Assembly (NCBI GenBank): GCA_024278275.1
Contig: JAJRTN010000004.1
Location: 67,149-131,148 of the forward strand
DNA length: 64,000 bases
From: Candidatus Hydrogenedentota bacterium
GTDB lineage: Bacteria > Hydrogenedentota > Hydrogenedentia > Hydrogenedentales > JAJRTN01
Direction of reading: 5' to 3'
Under the pieces are notes generated by a model. It made no database searches, was not told where the DNA came from, and saw only the letters and a program-made list of their open reading frames with translations. This document shows, in pieces, positions 16,297 through 24,785 of the stretch. How positions within the stretch are numbered: the first letter of the stretch is position 1; every line of letters begins with the position of its first letter. The position numbers and the translations under genes are program-made.

Positions 16297-17784
16297 CTAG
16301 AAATAGATCACCGTGGACAGATAGAAGAGATGCTGGTCCACGTTGGCGTCCGTCTCGGCCAGGCCGAAGCTGTCCACGCGCACGCTATTACCCCAATGGT
16401 AGGTGTACGCCAGGTCGATGTTCACCCGGTCCTTGATCAGGAGCCCCAGGCCGAGGGCAATGCCGAAGTAGTCGTCCGGGTTGCCATCGCCCTTGTTGAG
16501 GCCGAAGAGCCCGCTGCTGCGTCCGCTCGACGGTTCGGGGTCGTAAAAGATACCCGCGCGGACGCTGGGCAGGTAGTCCTGCCGGGGCTTCTTGTCGTTG
16601 ACAAAGACGTACTCACCGCCGAAGCGGACGGTATAGGTCGGGTCGATGTTGACATTGCTCGCGGGGCCGCCCGTCACCCCGGAAATACGGCGGTTCTTCC
16701 GGGTGTCAATAAGACTGCGCACCAGGGCCACGCCACCCGCGCCTCGTCCGATGAAGCTCCGAATGGTTCGCAGCGCGGCCTTACCCGAGTCGGTGTCTTC
16801 GATGACGAACTGGTCCCATTCCCGGCGGGTGATGTCGAGGGAGAGGGTGAGCTTGTCGTTGGGAAAGCGGTAGGCCACGCCTAAACCGATGGCGCTCGGG
16901 AAGGTGATCTCCTGTTTTCGCCGGTCACGGGCGTACTGGAAGCCCCCCAGGATGGGGGCGATCCGGTCAATACGGGTGTAGTCCACGTCAGCGGTGAACT
17001 TCGTGTGGTACACGGCGCCGATGTTCAGCCGCTCGGTGGCCCGGTAAAGCACGCCGAAGGTGTAATTGGTCCCGGAAAAGTTGTCGTAGTTTTCTTTCAC
17101 GCTGCCCCTGGCATAGGCGCCGAAGAGGGGGTTGTTGTTAATGAAGGTCCGTGTGCGGAAGGTGCGCGTGATGGACCACTCATTGTCGGGGAGCAGGGAC
17201 TGATCCCACAGGTTAACGACGATGCCGGCGGAGAGCCGGTCGGTAATCTCGAAACCGAAGGCGGGTGAAATGGTGGCCAGGCCGCCCCGTTGGGTCATGT
17301 CCTGTTGCGTGCGCCGTCCCAGGATGGTCCCTCCCGCCCCCGCCATGGTCTCGTAGAACTGGATGTCCACGTCCCGGTCAAAGTCGTACTTGGCCTGGTA
17401 ATTCAGGCTGAGAACGAGGTTGCGCCCGCCAATGGTTCGCTTGATGGGGTAGACGAAGCTGGCGTAGTTAAGATCATCGAAAGAGACATGCCGCCCGCCG
17501 TCCAACTCGGGGTGGGTGCCCGAGTTAAAGTCTTCGCCCAGCCACTTGTGACTGAGCACGAGGGACAACTCGGGCCGTTCCAATTGGGTCAGACCGCCCG
17601 GATTCCACGAAGCCGAGGTCGCGTCGTCGGCAATGGCAATAAACGCCCCCCCCATGCCGAGGGCACGGGCGCCGCTGCCCACCACGTTGGGCGACGAATT
17701 GATATCCACCTGTGCAACGGCGGAACCCGCCAGCATCAGCGCGGCGAAAAGGCTACATCGTAATCGCTGGCATGCCCTTTTCAA
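16297..17784 (-). CDS. OmpP1/FadL-family outer-membrane beta-barrel protein
   Basis: 495 residues from a TTG at 17784, with GAGGAGG nine bases upstream. The start overlaps the end of the upstream lipoprotein gene by 32 bases. The signal peptide ends GSAVAQ. The mature N-terminus INSSPNVVGSGARALGMGGAF, followed by ADDATSASWNPGGL, is the diagnostic FadL/toluene-transporter hatch sequence. The rest alternates aromatic beta strands and ends in Tyr-Phe, as expected for a Bam-inserted barrel. It probably moves hydrophobic compounds across the outer membrane; the substrate is unknown. Overlap with the CsgG-type lipoprotein gene argues for joint production. Confidence 0.88.
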   Translation of the reverse strand: MKRACQRLRCSLFAALMLAGSAVAQVDINSSPNVVGSGARALGMGGAFIAIADDATSASWNPGGLTQLERPELSLVLSHKWLGEDFNSGTHPELDGGRHVSFDDLNYASFVYPIKRTIGGRNLVLSLNYQAKYDFDRDVDIQFYETMAGAGGTILGRRTQQDMTQRGGLATISPAFGFEITDRLSAGIVVNLWDQSLLPDNEWSITRTFRTRTFINNNPLFGAYARGSVKENYDNFSGTNYTFGVLYRATERLNIGAVYHTKFTADVDYTRIDRIAPILGGFQYARDRRKQEITFPSAIGLGVAYRFPNDKLTLSLDITRREWDQFVIEDTDSGKAALRTIRSFIGRGAGGVALVRSLIDTRKNRRISGVTGGPASNVNIDPTYTVRFGGEYVFVNDKKPRQDYLPSVRAGIFYDPEPSSGRSSGLFGLNKGDGNPDDYFGIALGLGLLIKDRVNIDLAYTYHWGNSVRVDSFGLAETDANVDQHLFYLSTVIYF

Positions 17785-19825
17785 GCTTAACGCCCTCCTC
17801 GTTGATCTCGACGCTGCGCGCCTTGGCACTCGTATCGGTCACGCTGACAATTCTAGCGCGCCCCACCGGAAGGTAATCGACCTCCAGCACTTCGCCCGTG
17901 TCTTCATCGATCCAGGGGTCCTCCTGGATGACCAGCATTTGCATACCCGGCCGAACACCATCCGCCTTGCCCCAATCCACCAGGAACTCCTCGGCCCCCC
18001 GTCGGACCCGGGCATCGCTGCGCAGTTCACCGGAGAGGCGGGGGAACAGGTCGTTGAGTTGCGCGGCCAGCTTCCGGCAGCCCTTGGTCACCGACGCCAC
18101 GTCACTCCCGTCCTCGATAAACACGTCGACAATGGCCACCAAGTCCGTGGTCTCCGTGTCGATCACCCGGGCCTTGATCTCCAGCCCCGACTGCTCATGG
18201 GAAAAGATGTCGGCCACGATAAAGGCTTGGGCATTCGCGATTTTCCCCAAGGAGATGGCGGTTTCCGGGTCGGCCAGTGCGCCCAACTGTTGCTCCGTAA
18301 GCACCTGCTCCAGTTGCATGCGATCCACCAGCCGGAAACGGTCGAGCTTTTGCAGCGCACCCTCCGTGTTGACCCGCAACGCTTCACTCACCGAGCCATC
18401 CACGTTCTGTCCCGCGAAGGACAACACCGCCAGGGCCATGCGCGACTCGGGCGTGTCCAGTTCAACGGGACGGACCTCCACGGTGAAGCTCTGCTTCATC
18501 GCCGCGCCCGCGTCATCCGTGGCCTCGATATTAATGGCCACCTTGTCTTCCGCGGTGTCTATGGGGATACGCCGGTTGAAGCTTTCCCTGGGCGCGCCCG
18601 TCAGAGATTCAAAGGCTTCGCCATTGATGGTCAGCGACGTCACCTTGCTCTGGGTCACCACCTCGCCGGAAACGCGCAGGGTACGGTTGTGCCGGTAGGG
18701 CCGGTCCGGCGATGGTGATTTCACGCGGATTTCGGCGGTCGTTTCCGCCGGTTGCGCCAGGAGCATGTCGAGGGTGACGCCCGGCAACGCCGCCAGCTTG
18801 AGACGTTCGGGAAACTTCTGTTTGATCAGCCACAGCTTGGCTTCCGTCGAATTGGGATTACCCTTGAACACCTTGATGGCCGACCGCGTTTCGTTGCCCG
18901 CCACATCCCGCGCCGCGAGAATGAAGGTGTTCTCACCCGCCCCCAGGGGCAGGGGCGTGTTGAAACTCACGCGCTTCCGGCCATTCCCCCGGGCCACTTC
19001 ACGCTCACCCAGGGACACCGAGGCGACACCGTTCTTATCCACCGTGGCGCCTTCAAGTATGATCTCGCCCGATTCCGTCACCGCGGGCTCGATGGGCGAG
19101 AAAATACCAATGGTCGGACCCGTGAGATCCACCACCACCTCCACGGTGGTTTTCTCTACCTTGTCCGACAGATCCGTCGCGGCCACCTGGATCTCGTGGG
19201 TACCTTCCTTCAGCAGAAGATCCTGCTTCAACCGAACGGTCTCCGAACTGCCGCGTTGCGGCAGGGCATCGCCGTTGACGGTCACTTCCGAAACCCCCAC
19301 GTCGTCCACGGCATCCACTTCGATGGATAATTCGCGGGTGGCGATAATCGTGCCCGTCTCGACGGAGGTATCCACGGCGGGCGCATCCGTATCCTGGACG
19401 GTGCCTTGGGCCAGCTTCGCCCGAGTCACCTGGTCCAGGAAATAATGGGTCCGGTCCGTATCTACTTGCCCAAGCGACTTCCGCAAATAGGTTTCCGCCT
19501 CCTCCAGCCGTCCAAGCTCGAAGAGGGCAATGCCCATTTCGCGGTTCGGGAAATACTCGGTAAAATGAAGGCCATAGGTGCGCGCACGCCACGAATCGGA
19601 ACTGCGCAGCGCCAGGGCACGGTCAAAATCGGCGACGGCCTCGTCCAGGTATTGGCCCGCCAGGAAGGACGAACCACGCTCGTAGTAGCTCCACCATCGC
19701 CCGCGGAACACCCCTTGGGTCACCCCGTAAGAAACCCCGTCTCGCTGGTAGGCCGTTTTGGTATCCGATGCGCAAGCGGCAACGAGGGCCGCCAGTAGCA
19801 TTGCTGCGGCGAATCTTCTGCTCAT
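17753..19825 (-). CDS. Lipoprotein with TPR, Ig-like and CsgG-type domains
   Basis: 690 residues. A lipobox LVAAC places the lipidated Cys at 18. Residues ~40-140 are TPR-like (tandem helices around YLDEAVADFDRALAL). Residues ~160-460 contain repeated Ig-like folds with signature phrases such as DDVGVSEVTVNGDALP and ARDVAGNETRS. Residues ~465-585 match the CsgG nucleating domain (LAVLSF..., FRLVDRMQLEQVLTEQQLG). The C-terminal ~90 residues resemble the FlgT/GNA barrel extension (VDWGKADGVRPGMQMLV). CsgG-type proteins assemble in or at the outer membrane. With the FadL-like barrel encoded by the overlapping downstream gene it may form an export or surface complex; this is inference. Confidence 0.85.
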   Translation of the reverse strand: MSRRFAAAMLLAALVAACASDTKTAYQRDGVSYGVTQGVFRGRWWSYYERGSSFLAGQYLDEAVADFDRALALRSSDSWRARTYGLHFTEYFPNREMGIALFELGRLEEAETYLRKSLGQVDTDRTHYFLDQVTRAKLAQGTVQDTDAPAVDTSVETGTIIATRELSIEVDAVDDVGVSEVTVNGDALPQRGSSETVRLKQDLLLKEGTHEIQVAATDLSDKVEKTTVEVVVDLTGPTIGIFSPIEPAVTESGEIILEGATVDKNGVASVSLGEREVARGNGRKRVSFNTPLPLGAGENTFILAARDVAGNETRSAIKVFKGNPNSTEAKLWLIKQKFPERLKLAALPGVTLDMLLAQPAETTAEIRVKSPSPDRPYRHNRTLRVSGEVVTQSKVTSLTINGEAFESLTGAPRESFNRRIPIDTAEDKVAINIEATDDAGAAMKQSFTVEVRPVELDTPESRMALAVLSFAGQNVDGSVSEALRVNTEGALQKLDRFRLVDRMQLEQVLTEQQLGALADPETAISLGKIANAQAFIVADIFSHEQSGLEIKARVIDTETTDLVAIVDVFIEDGSDVASVTKGCRKLAAQLNDLFPRLSGELRSDARVRRGAEEFLVDWGKADGVRPGMQMLVIQEDPWIDEDTGEVLEVDYLPVGRARIVSVTDTSAKARSVEINEEGVKLEKGMPAITM

Positions 19826-19855
19826 GAACGAATCACCCTCCCATCCTTAATACTA

Positions 19856-19884
19856 AGCCTACCATATCCTTGCCGAAGTGTAAA
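19856..19884 (-). promoter_or_regulatory. Candidate sigma70 promoter for the lipoprotein-FadL operon
   Basis: On the minus strand TTTACA (19879-19884) and TAGGCT (19856-19861) are 17 bases apart, about 30 bases upstream of the ATG at 19825, which has GGGAGGGTGA as ribosome binding site. The -10 match is only moderate. Confidence 0.4.
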
Positions 19885-20014
19885 CAGATAATCGTGCCCC
19901 CTGCCATGTTGTGAAACCGGGGCCCAGGAGGCGGCCAACGGATAACCGCCCATGAACGAAGCGGGTGGGAATGTTTGTCCTCTCCCGTCCACGGGTCCAT
20001 GAAGGGGCATTTCC

Positions 20015-21382
20015 CTATTCTCCATTGCGCACACGCCAGGGCCAGTCGCCCGCCTGCCAATCGCGGGAGCCGCCTTCGTCGCTGAGGTTTCGGCCCACAC
20101 TGTAAAGCCGAAACGTGTCGCCCTCGGGGATGTAGCGGTAGGGATTGCCCGTGAAAGGGTCCACGGGAACCGGCTCCCCCAGGTCCTCCGCGATGGCATT
20201 AAGCGAATCGGGATATCGGCCGGTCTCCGCATATTGTTCTTCAAGCAGCAGGCCCATGCGCATGAGATCCACCTCCGCCACGTGGCGGGCCTGGGCTTCC
20301 AGCACGTTGGTGAGGGCCGGGACGAGCGCGCGCGTTAAGAGGCGCGTAAAGGGGAATCCTTCCTGGAGACGGGCCTGGAGGGCCTCCATTTCACCGCGCA
20401 CCTGGTAGTAGGGCCGGTCCGAGGCGGCAATAAGCGCTTCCATGGCTTCCGCATGGGCCGCGGCATCGGCATCGAGGAGGGGGCGCAAAGGCATACTCCC
20501 GTAAAGGCGGTCCAACACCACGTCCCCATATTGGGGGTCACCGGACTCCCCGTTGCGCATGGCCTCGAAGGCTCCCATACCCATGCCGGCCTCGTTGGCC
20601 AAGGCCCGGGTGAACGCGTCATGGCCGTAGGCATCGCCCAGGGCGTCCACCAGCGCGCGGGTCCGTTCCGGGCCGAGCGTGCCCGGCACGACGGCGTCGC
20701 GCAGGATGTTTTGCGCGATACCGCCGATGGCGATAGACACCAGGTTGGAAATGACGATCCCGTCTTGCGCCACGCCGTGGGCCAGCCCCAGGCAGGCCTC
20801 CACGTCGGCCACAATCCGGTCCATGTCCTTCCCGTGCCCGCCCACGAGGGCATCCATGGCGAGGAGCCGCGCCATGGCGCGAATCTTCGCGAGATGTTCC
20901 AGGGAGGTATCGAAGCGCAGGGGATGCTCCAGTTGCACCAGGGGACCGTTCGCGGCCGCCATGGCGCGGATGGCCTCCACCAGGTCCTGGTTCTCCGCCA
21001 TAAAGGTGGACATCTGTTTCCACTGGGCGTCCGTCCACTCGGCGGGCGGCGTATCCCCCTGGAAAAGCCTGTACATCTCACGCCAGGCCTCCGTCTTGTT
21101 ACGTTCCATGAAAGGACCGGCCAAATCTTTGTATGCCTGTCGGGCCGTGTCTTTCCCGACCGCTGGCACGGGCGGCGGCGTTTCGGACGACGATGGGTGG
21201 GAAGCCTGGTCCGCCAGGGGGCCTTCATCGAGCACAATGCCCTTCGCCGCCAGCGTCGCTTTCAACCGCTTGACCGAGGCTGCGCGGTTATTGCCGGTAA
21301 TCATGGTGGCGGCAATCATGACGCACACGGTACCGACGAAGAGAAAGGCCACGGTATAGAGAAAACAGGATCGTAGTCGCAT
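20015..21382 (-). CDS. Membrane-anchored protein with GspG-like C-terminal segment
   Basis: 455 residues. One N-terminal transmembrane helix (~8-30) is followed by a low-complexity Pro/Ser linker and a large helical domain rich in Ala and Leu. Residues ~385-440 (YPDSLNAI, PVDPFTGNPYRY, GDTFRLYSVGRN) match the C-terminal calcium-loop region of type II secretion pseudopilins (GspG), without the prepilin N-terminus. The same architecture occurs at 33330-34619, so the two are paralogues. The family is common in Planctomycetes and Verrucomicrobia but has no assigned function that I know of. The adjacent phosphoesterase is on the same strand. Confidence 0.75.
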   Translation of the reverse strand: MRLRSCFLYTVAFLFVGTVCVMIAATMITGNNRAASVKRLKATLAAKGIVLDEGPLADQASHPSSSETPPPVPAVGKDTARQAYKDLAGPFMERNKTEAWREMYRLFQGDTPPAEWTDAQWKQMSTFMAENQDLVEAIRAMAAANGPLVQLEHPLRFDTSLEHLAKIRAMARLLAMDALVGGHGKDMDRIVADVEACLGLAHGVAQDGIVISNLVSIAIGGIAQNILRDAVVPGTLGPERTRALVDALGDAYGHDAFTRALANEAGMGMGAFEAMRNGESGDPQYGDVVLDRLYGSMPLRPLLDADAAAHAEAMEALIAASDRPYYQVRGEMEALQARLQEGFPFTRLLTRALVPALTNVLEAQARHVAEVDLMRMGLLLEEQYAETGRYPDSLNAIAEDLGEPVPVDPFTGNPYRYIPEGDTFRLYSVGRNLSDEGGSRDWQAGDWPWRVRNGE

Positions 21383-21442
21383 GGGTTGTTCCCCGCGGAT
21401 TGGGGTTGTCCATCGGAAACCTATTCATGTCTGTCGGAACGG

Positions 21443-22420
21443 CTATTCTTCCCCCTCCATCAAATCGGCCCGCCGCAGGGTGATAAGCGCCGCCTCGGGG
21501 GGACAGTGAAAACGCACGGGAACCTCGGTAACACCGAGTCCCGCCGAGGTGTACCCCTGCATTCCTCCATGCCGCCAGAGGCCGGCCGTATAGGCGCGGG
21601 GACAACGCGCGTTGGTGTGGATCGCGCCGACGCGGGGCAGTCGAACCTGTCCGGCGTGGGTGTGGCCGCAAAGGTAAAGCTGGGCGCCTAGGGCGGCGGC
21701 CCCGGCATAAACTTCCGGGGTGTGGGCGAGGAAGAGTTTGAAGGCGGCGGCCGGTGCGCCCGCCATGGCCGCCTCGGGATCGGCGCACCGGAACATGTGG
21801 GGGTCGTCCACGCCCGCTATCCACAGGCAAGCCCCGCCGAGGTCCAGCCCCCTTCCCCGGTTTACCAGCACGGTCACCCCCATGGCCTCCAGGTCCGGGA
21901 CCATGTCGCCCAGGTCGTGGTTGCCAAGCACGGCGAAGACCCCGTGGCGGCTTTGAAGGCGCGGCATCAATGCCGCCAGGTGCTCCATCGCCGGACCGGG
22001 CAACATCCCCCGGCCGAAACGGTAGTCCCCGGTGAGTACGCAAAGGTCCGCCGCCACCGCCGCCACCAGGCGCGTCACGCCTTGCGTGAAATCCTCGGCG
22101 GCGGGCGGGTAGTGCAAGTCGCTTAAGTGAAGGATTCGGAAGCCGTCGAGTGGACGGGGAAGCCTGTTGAAGTGGAGGGACCATTCCCGCAGCAGGGGCG
22201 AACAGGCATTGCGCCAGCCGCGCCGCGCCAGTCCCAGGGAACGCAAGAGCCCCATCGCCACGCGGGCACGGGGACTTAACGGCAGGGTATGGGCACTTTT
22301 CCATGGGCGACCCGGTTTCAACCGCCAATACTGCTCAAACTGGCGTCGATGCGCCCACAACCGGGCAACGCGCTCCTCGCGGGCGATACCGGACGCGAAC
22401 AGAGGGGGAACGGGCTTCAC
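21443..22420 (-). CDS. Calcineurin-like metallophosphoesterase (YkuE/YaeI type)
   Basis: 325 residues from a GTG at 22420, with GGGAG upstream. The dimetal phosphoesterase motifs occur in order: HLSDLHYPP, LTGDY, VLGNHD, FLAHTPE and LCGHTHAGQVRLP. The spacing matches YaeI/YkuE enzymes, which act at the membrane on lipid or nucleotide phosphoesters. The N-terminal ~90 residues are Arg-rich and not part of the fold, and no clear signal peptide is seen. The substrate is not predictable from sequence. Confidence 0.88.
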   Translation of the reverse strand: MKPVPPLFASGIAREERVARLWAHRRQFEQYWRLKPGRPWKSAHTLPLSPRARVAMGLLRSLGLARRGWRNACSPLLREWSLHFNRLPRPLDGFRILHLSDLHYPPAAEDFTQGVTRLVAAVAADLCVLTGDYRFGRGMLPGPAMEHLAALMPRLQSRHGVFAVLGNHDLGDMVPDLEAMGVTVLVNRGRGLDLGGACLWIAGVDDPHMFRCADPEAAMAGAPAAAFKLFLAHTPEVYAGAAALGAQLYLCGHTHAGQVRLPRVGAIHTNARCPRAYTAGLWRHGGMQGYTSAGLGVTEVPVRFHCPPEAALITLRRADLMEGEE

Positions 22421-22937
22421 ACAAGACTCCCGGTTTGGTGGACCATAAAACGTACCACCACTGTACCCGAAAGGGGGACCGTGTGCCAATACCCTTTTCC
22501 GGCGTAGCTGGAACCACCGTAATGTCCGATTTCGCGTGGTGACGAAAGAAAGGGACAAACACCTGTTCGTGTCCATTTGTAAGGATTTCATGGAATATGG
22601 CGCCAAAGGGAATGGGGCAGCAAGCTGCCCCATTCCAGGTAACACCCTCTCCGGTGTGAAGCCCGGCAGACCTTGGCAATTGCCCCCGCAACCGGCTCCA
22701 TTCCGCCGTGGGCAGATCCCTGCCGCTGTGTTATACTGAATAATACAGGCTTGTCCAGGAGGTATTGGCGAGATTGCGGTTTTCCCGCAATGCCCGCCGC
22801 AGGGCCGTGTTCCGTCCCGGTATGTCCTGTGTCGCGATCTAGCCGACAGCAACATCCGGGAACATGTGGCAACCTCGCTGACAGTCGTCTTTTTCGTCAA
22901 TGACATTTTGATACCACCCAAGGGGAGATTTCGCAAG
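22421..22937. other. Divergent intergenic region with a perfect palindrome
   Basis: About 515 bases lie between the phosphoesterase gene (minus) and the 109-residue gene (plus). Apart from the palindrome at 22609-22636 it holds a GTGTTATACTGAATAAT stretch near 22730 that could be a -10 region, but no matching -35 box. No RNA gene could be folded with confidence. Confidence 0.5.
22609..22636. repeat. Perfect 13-bp inverted repeat, possible terminator or REP element
   Basis: GGAATGGGGCAGC and GCTGCCCCATTCC flank a two-base AA loop. No T-run follows on either strand. It could be a protein-binding palindrome or a single REP unit. Confidence 0.7.
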
Positions 22938-23267
22938 ATGATAAAAGATCGCATTGTGCGCATCAAGTTGAAGAGAGGCTATCAACAGCGTCCACTGAGC
23001 TACCTGGGCAAAGTCACCGCCTTTAACGACCATTGGGTTGTGCTCGATGGACGCGCGCTGCTTGTCTGCCGCGCTCAACCCAACGGCGTGCAAATCGACA
23101 AGCGGCCCAGTGCCACCATGGTGCCTCGCGAAAACATCGAATCCATCCGCGTACTGCCCGATACGTTCAACGTCGATGACATCCGCGTCACCACCGAGGG
23201 CCAGCAACTCCAAATCGTGGTGGACGGTGCTGTTGACTGTTACGTGGGCGAATTGGGCGAAGGGTGA
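22938..23267 (+). CDS. Small conserved-looking protein of unknown function
   Basis: 109 residues from the ATG at 22938, with AGGGGAG eleven bases upstream; an upstream in-frame ATG at 22866 lacks a binding site. It is basic at the N-terminus (KDRIVRIKLKRGYQQRP) and then looks all-beta (LGKVTAFNDHWVVLDGRALLV). Short strands and a conserved-looking GKV-x-x-x-x-D-HW-VVLDG phrase resemble Sm/SH3-like barrels. No signal peptide or membrane helix is present. An RNA-binding role is speculation. Confidence 0.6.
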   Translation: MIKDRIVRIKLKRGYQQRPLSYLGKVTAFNDHWVVLDGRALLVCRAQPNGVQIDKRPSATMVPRENIESIRVLPDTFNVDDIRVTTEGQQLQIVVDGAVDCYVGELGEG

Positions 23268-23553
23268 CACCGCGTAAAAAAGAAACCATCCTGGCGTTCC
23301 CCCTTGACCTGAGGCCTTCGCCGCCCATGATCGCGCGGGAGCACGACCCTATCGAATATCCGTGAACGGTTGCGAAAAGCCCAACCCGTCCAGGGTTGCT
23401 CATGGGCCGTGTAATCCGTTGAGACTCCTGATATACTGTCTTCAGGTTGCCCTGGTGTGACGGGGTGGGTTATTGATGGTAGCATTAGGCAGGTGGCTCA
23501 TGTCGGCGCATGTGGCGCGGACGGCCTGCCCCAGACAAGGGAGTGAGGACACG

Positions 23554-23706
23554 ATGAAGACCATGAAGCATGTACCTGCGAAGGCTGTGGGCATTGAGTC
23601 CATTCTGGACGTTATCCTGCAAATCCTGAGCGTCATCGAAGCGTTCTTGCGCGTCTTCGGCATCGAAATCAACTTGGGCGGCCTTTTCGGCGGCGGCACC
23701 GCCTGA
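23554..23706 (+). CDS. 50-residue hydrophobic small protein
   Basis: The ATG at 23554 has GGGAGTGAGG upstream, and the gene is followed by a strong hairpin at 23724-23762. After a short basic start (MKTMKHVPAKAVG), residues 14-40 form one amphipathic-to-hydrophobic helix with regularly spaced Ile/Leu/Val and a few acidic residues. The chain ends in LGGLFGGGTA. Start, stop and terminator in a compact unit make it a likely real gene. Size and helix resemble small membrane proteins, toxin peptides or leaderless bacteriocins, but no homologue is recognised. Confidence 0.55.
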   Translation: MKTMKHVPAKAVGIESILDVILQILSVIEAFLRVFGIEINLGGLFGGGTA

Positions 23707-23723
23707 AGCCGGGATAGACGCAA

Positions 23724-23762
23724 CGAGGGAAACCGCCTGTCCTGGAGAGGTGGTTTCCCTCG
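23724..23762. terminator. Hairpin between convergent genes
   Basis: CGAGGGAAACC pairs perfectly with GGTTTCCCTCG around a 17-base loop that can add further pairs. There is no T-run, so termination may be weak or Rho-assisted. It serves the small gene on the plus strand and the dehydrogenase gene (ending 23788) on the minus strand. Confidence 0.6.
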
Positions 23763-23787
23763 TGTGCGCTCCAGGGCCGTCTTTGCT

Positions 23788-24771
23788 TCAGACCTTGATC
23801 ATGCGCCCGGCCTTCATGGACTGGTAGGCGGCGACCGTCACTTCCGTGGCGCGCAGGCCGTCTTCGCCGGTGATCGCCGGGTCGCGCCGCTCGTCCACGG
23901 CGGCCGCGAACTCCGCCACCAGCCCGAGATCCGGGTTGTCACCCCAGGGCGCGTAGGTGTGGCGCATGGTGGTGTCGGAGTAGACGTCAATCTTCTGGTT
24001 GAAAGCGTCCACGTTGAGCACGCCCTTCTCGCCGATGAATTCCAGGGTAACATCGCCCCAGATGGGAAAACTCTTGGCGCGGCTCCAACTGGCGATGTGC
24101 GAGACCTGCACCCCGCCTTCCATCTCCAGGTGAACACAGCCCAGGTCGTCGGTCTTGAGCGATTTCCCGTGGAGCACATTGTCCAGTTCGCAATACACCC
24201 GGGTGAACTCCTTGCCGAGAATCCAGCGCAGCAGGTCGGCCACATGCACCGTGTGATCCATGGTGGCGCCACCGCCCGATAGTTTGGGGTCGGCAAACCA
24301 CCCGCCGGGATTCTGGCCGTGGTTGGTGCAGCAGGCCGCGTGGATCTCGCCGTATTGTCCGGCCTGGATTTGCGCGCGCGCCGCCATGAGGGCGGGCACG
24401 TAACGGCAGGGAAAGGCCGTGCCGAGGCCGACCTTCGCCTTCCTGCACGCCGCGACGATGGCCTTGGCATCCTTCACCGCGGGCGCGAGGGGTTTCTCGC
24501 AGAGAATCCACTTCCCCGCGGCGGCGGCGGCCTCCACCAGTTCCCGGTGCCGCATGTTTTCCGAGGTGATGATGACCCCGTCCAAATCACTGTCGAGAAA
24601 GTTCTCCAGCCTGGGCACAAAACGTGTCCCGAACTGCTTCGCCGCGGCGCGCCCGCGTTTCGCGTTGTCATCCCAGATCGCCGTGAAGGTGGCGTTGGGC
24701 ACTTCGGCCAGGCTGGCCGCGTATCCGTAGGCGTGCATGTGGGCGAAGCTCATGATGCCGATCTTTGCCAT
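23788..24771 (-). CDS. Gfo/Idh/MocA-family oxidoreductase
   Basis: 327 residues from the ATG at 24771, with AAAGGAGATAG upstream. The Rossmann N-terminus is variant: MAKIGIMSFAHMHAYGYA replaces the usual GxGxxG, with SFAHMH at the turn. ILCEKPLAP is the conserved family motif (Lys of E-K-P), and GGWFADPKLSGGGATMDHTVHVADLL is the C-terminal catalytic region with a D-x-x-x-H pattern. The enzyme oxidises or reduces a sugar or inositol-like substrate with NAD(P). It lies 14 bases downstream of a second family member, so the two likely act on one pathway together with the aldolase at 26030. Confidence 0.9.
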   Translation of the reverse strand: MAKIGIMSFAHMHAYGYAASLAEVPNATFTAIWDDNAKRGRAAAKQFGTRFVPRLENFLDSDLDGVIITSENMRHRELVEAAAAAGKWILCEKPLAPAVKDAKAIVAACRKAKVGLGTAFPCRYVPALMAARAQIQAGQYGEIHAACCTNHGQNPGGWFADPKLSGGGATMDHTVHVADLLRWILGKEFTRVYCELDNVLHGKSLKTDDLGCVHLEMEGGVQVSHIASWSRAKSFPIWGDVTLEFIGEKGVLNVDAFNQKIDVYSDTTMRHTYAPWGDNPDLGLVAEFAAAVDERRDPAITGEDGLRATEVTVAAYQSMKAGRMIKV

Positions 24772-24785
24772 GGTAGCTATCTCCT

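Noticed and set aside
22638-22725. Cobalamin-riboswitch-like words (GGTGTGAAGCCCGG, TGCCCCCGCAACCGG)
   Set aside because: The two words are in the right order but 16 rather than ~4 bases apart, the GGGAA box is missing and the downstream gene is not a B12 gene. Treated as coincidence unless a covariance model scores it.
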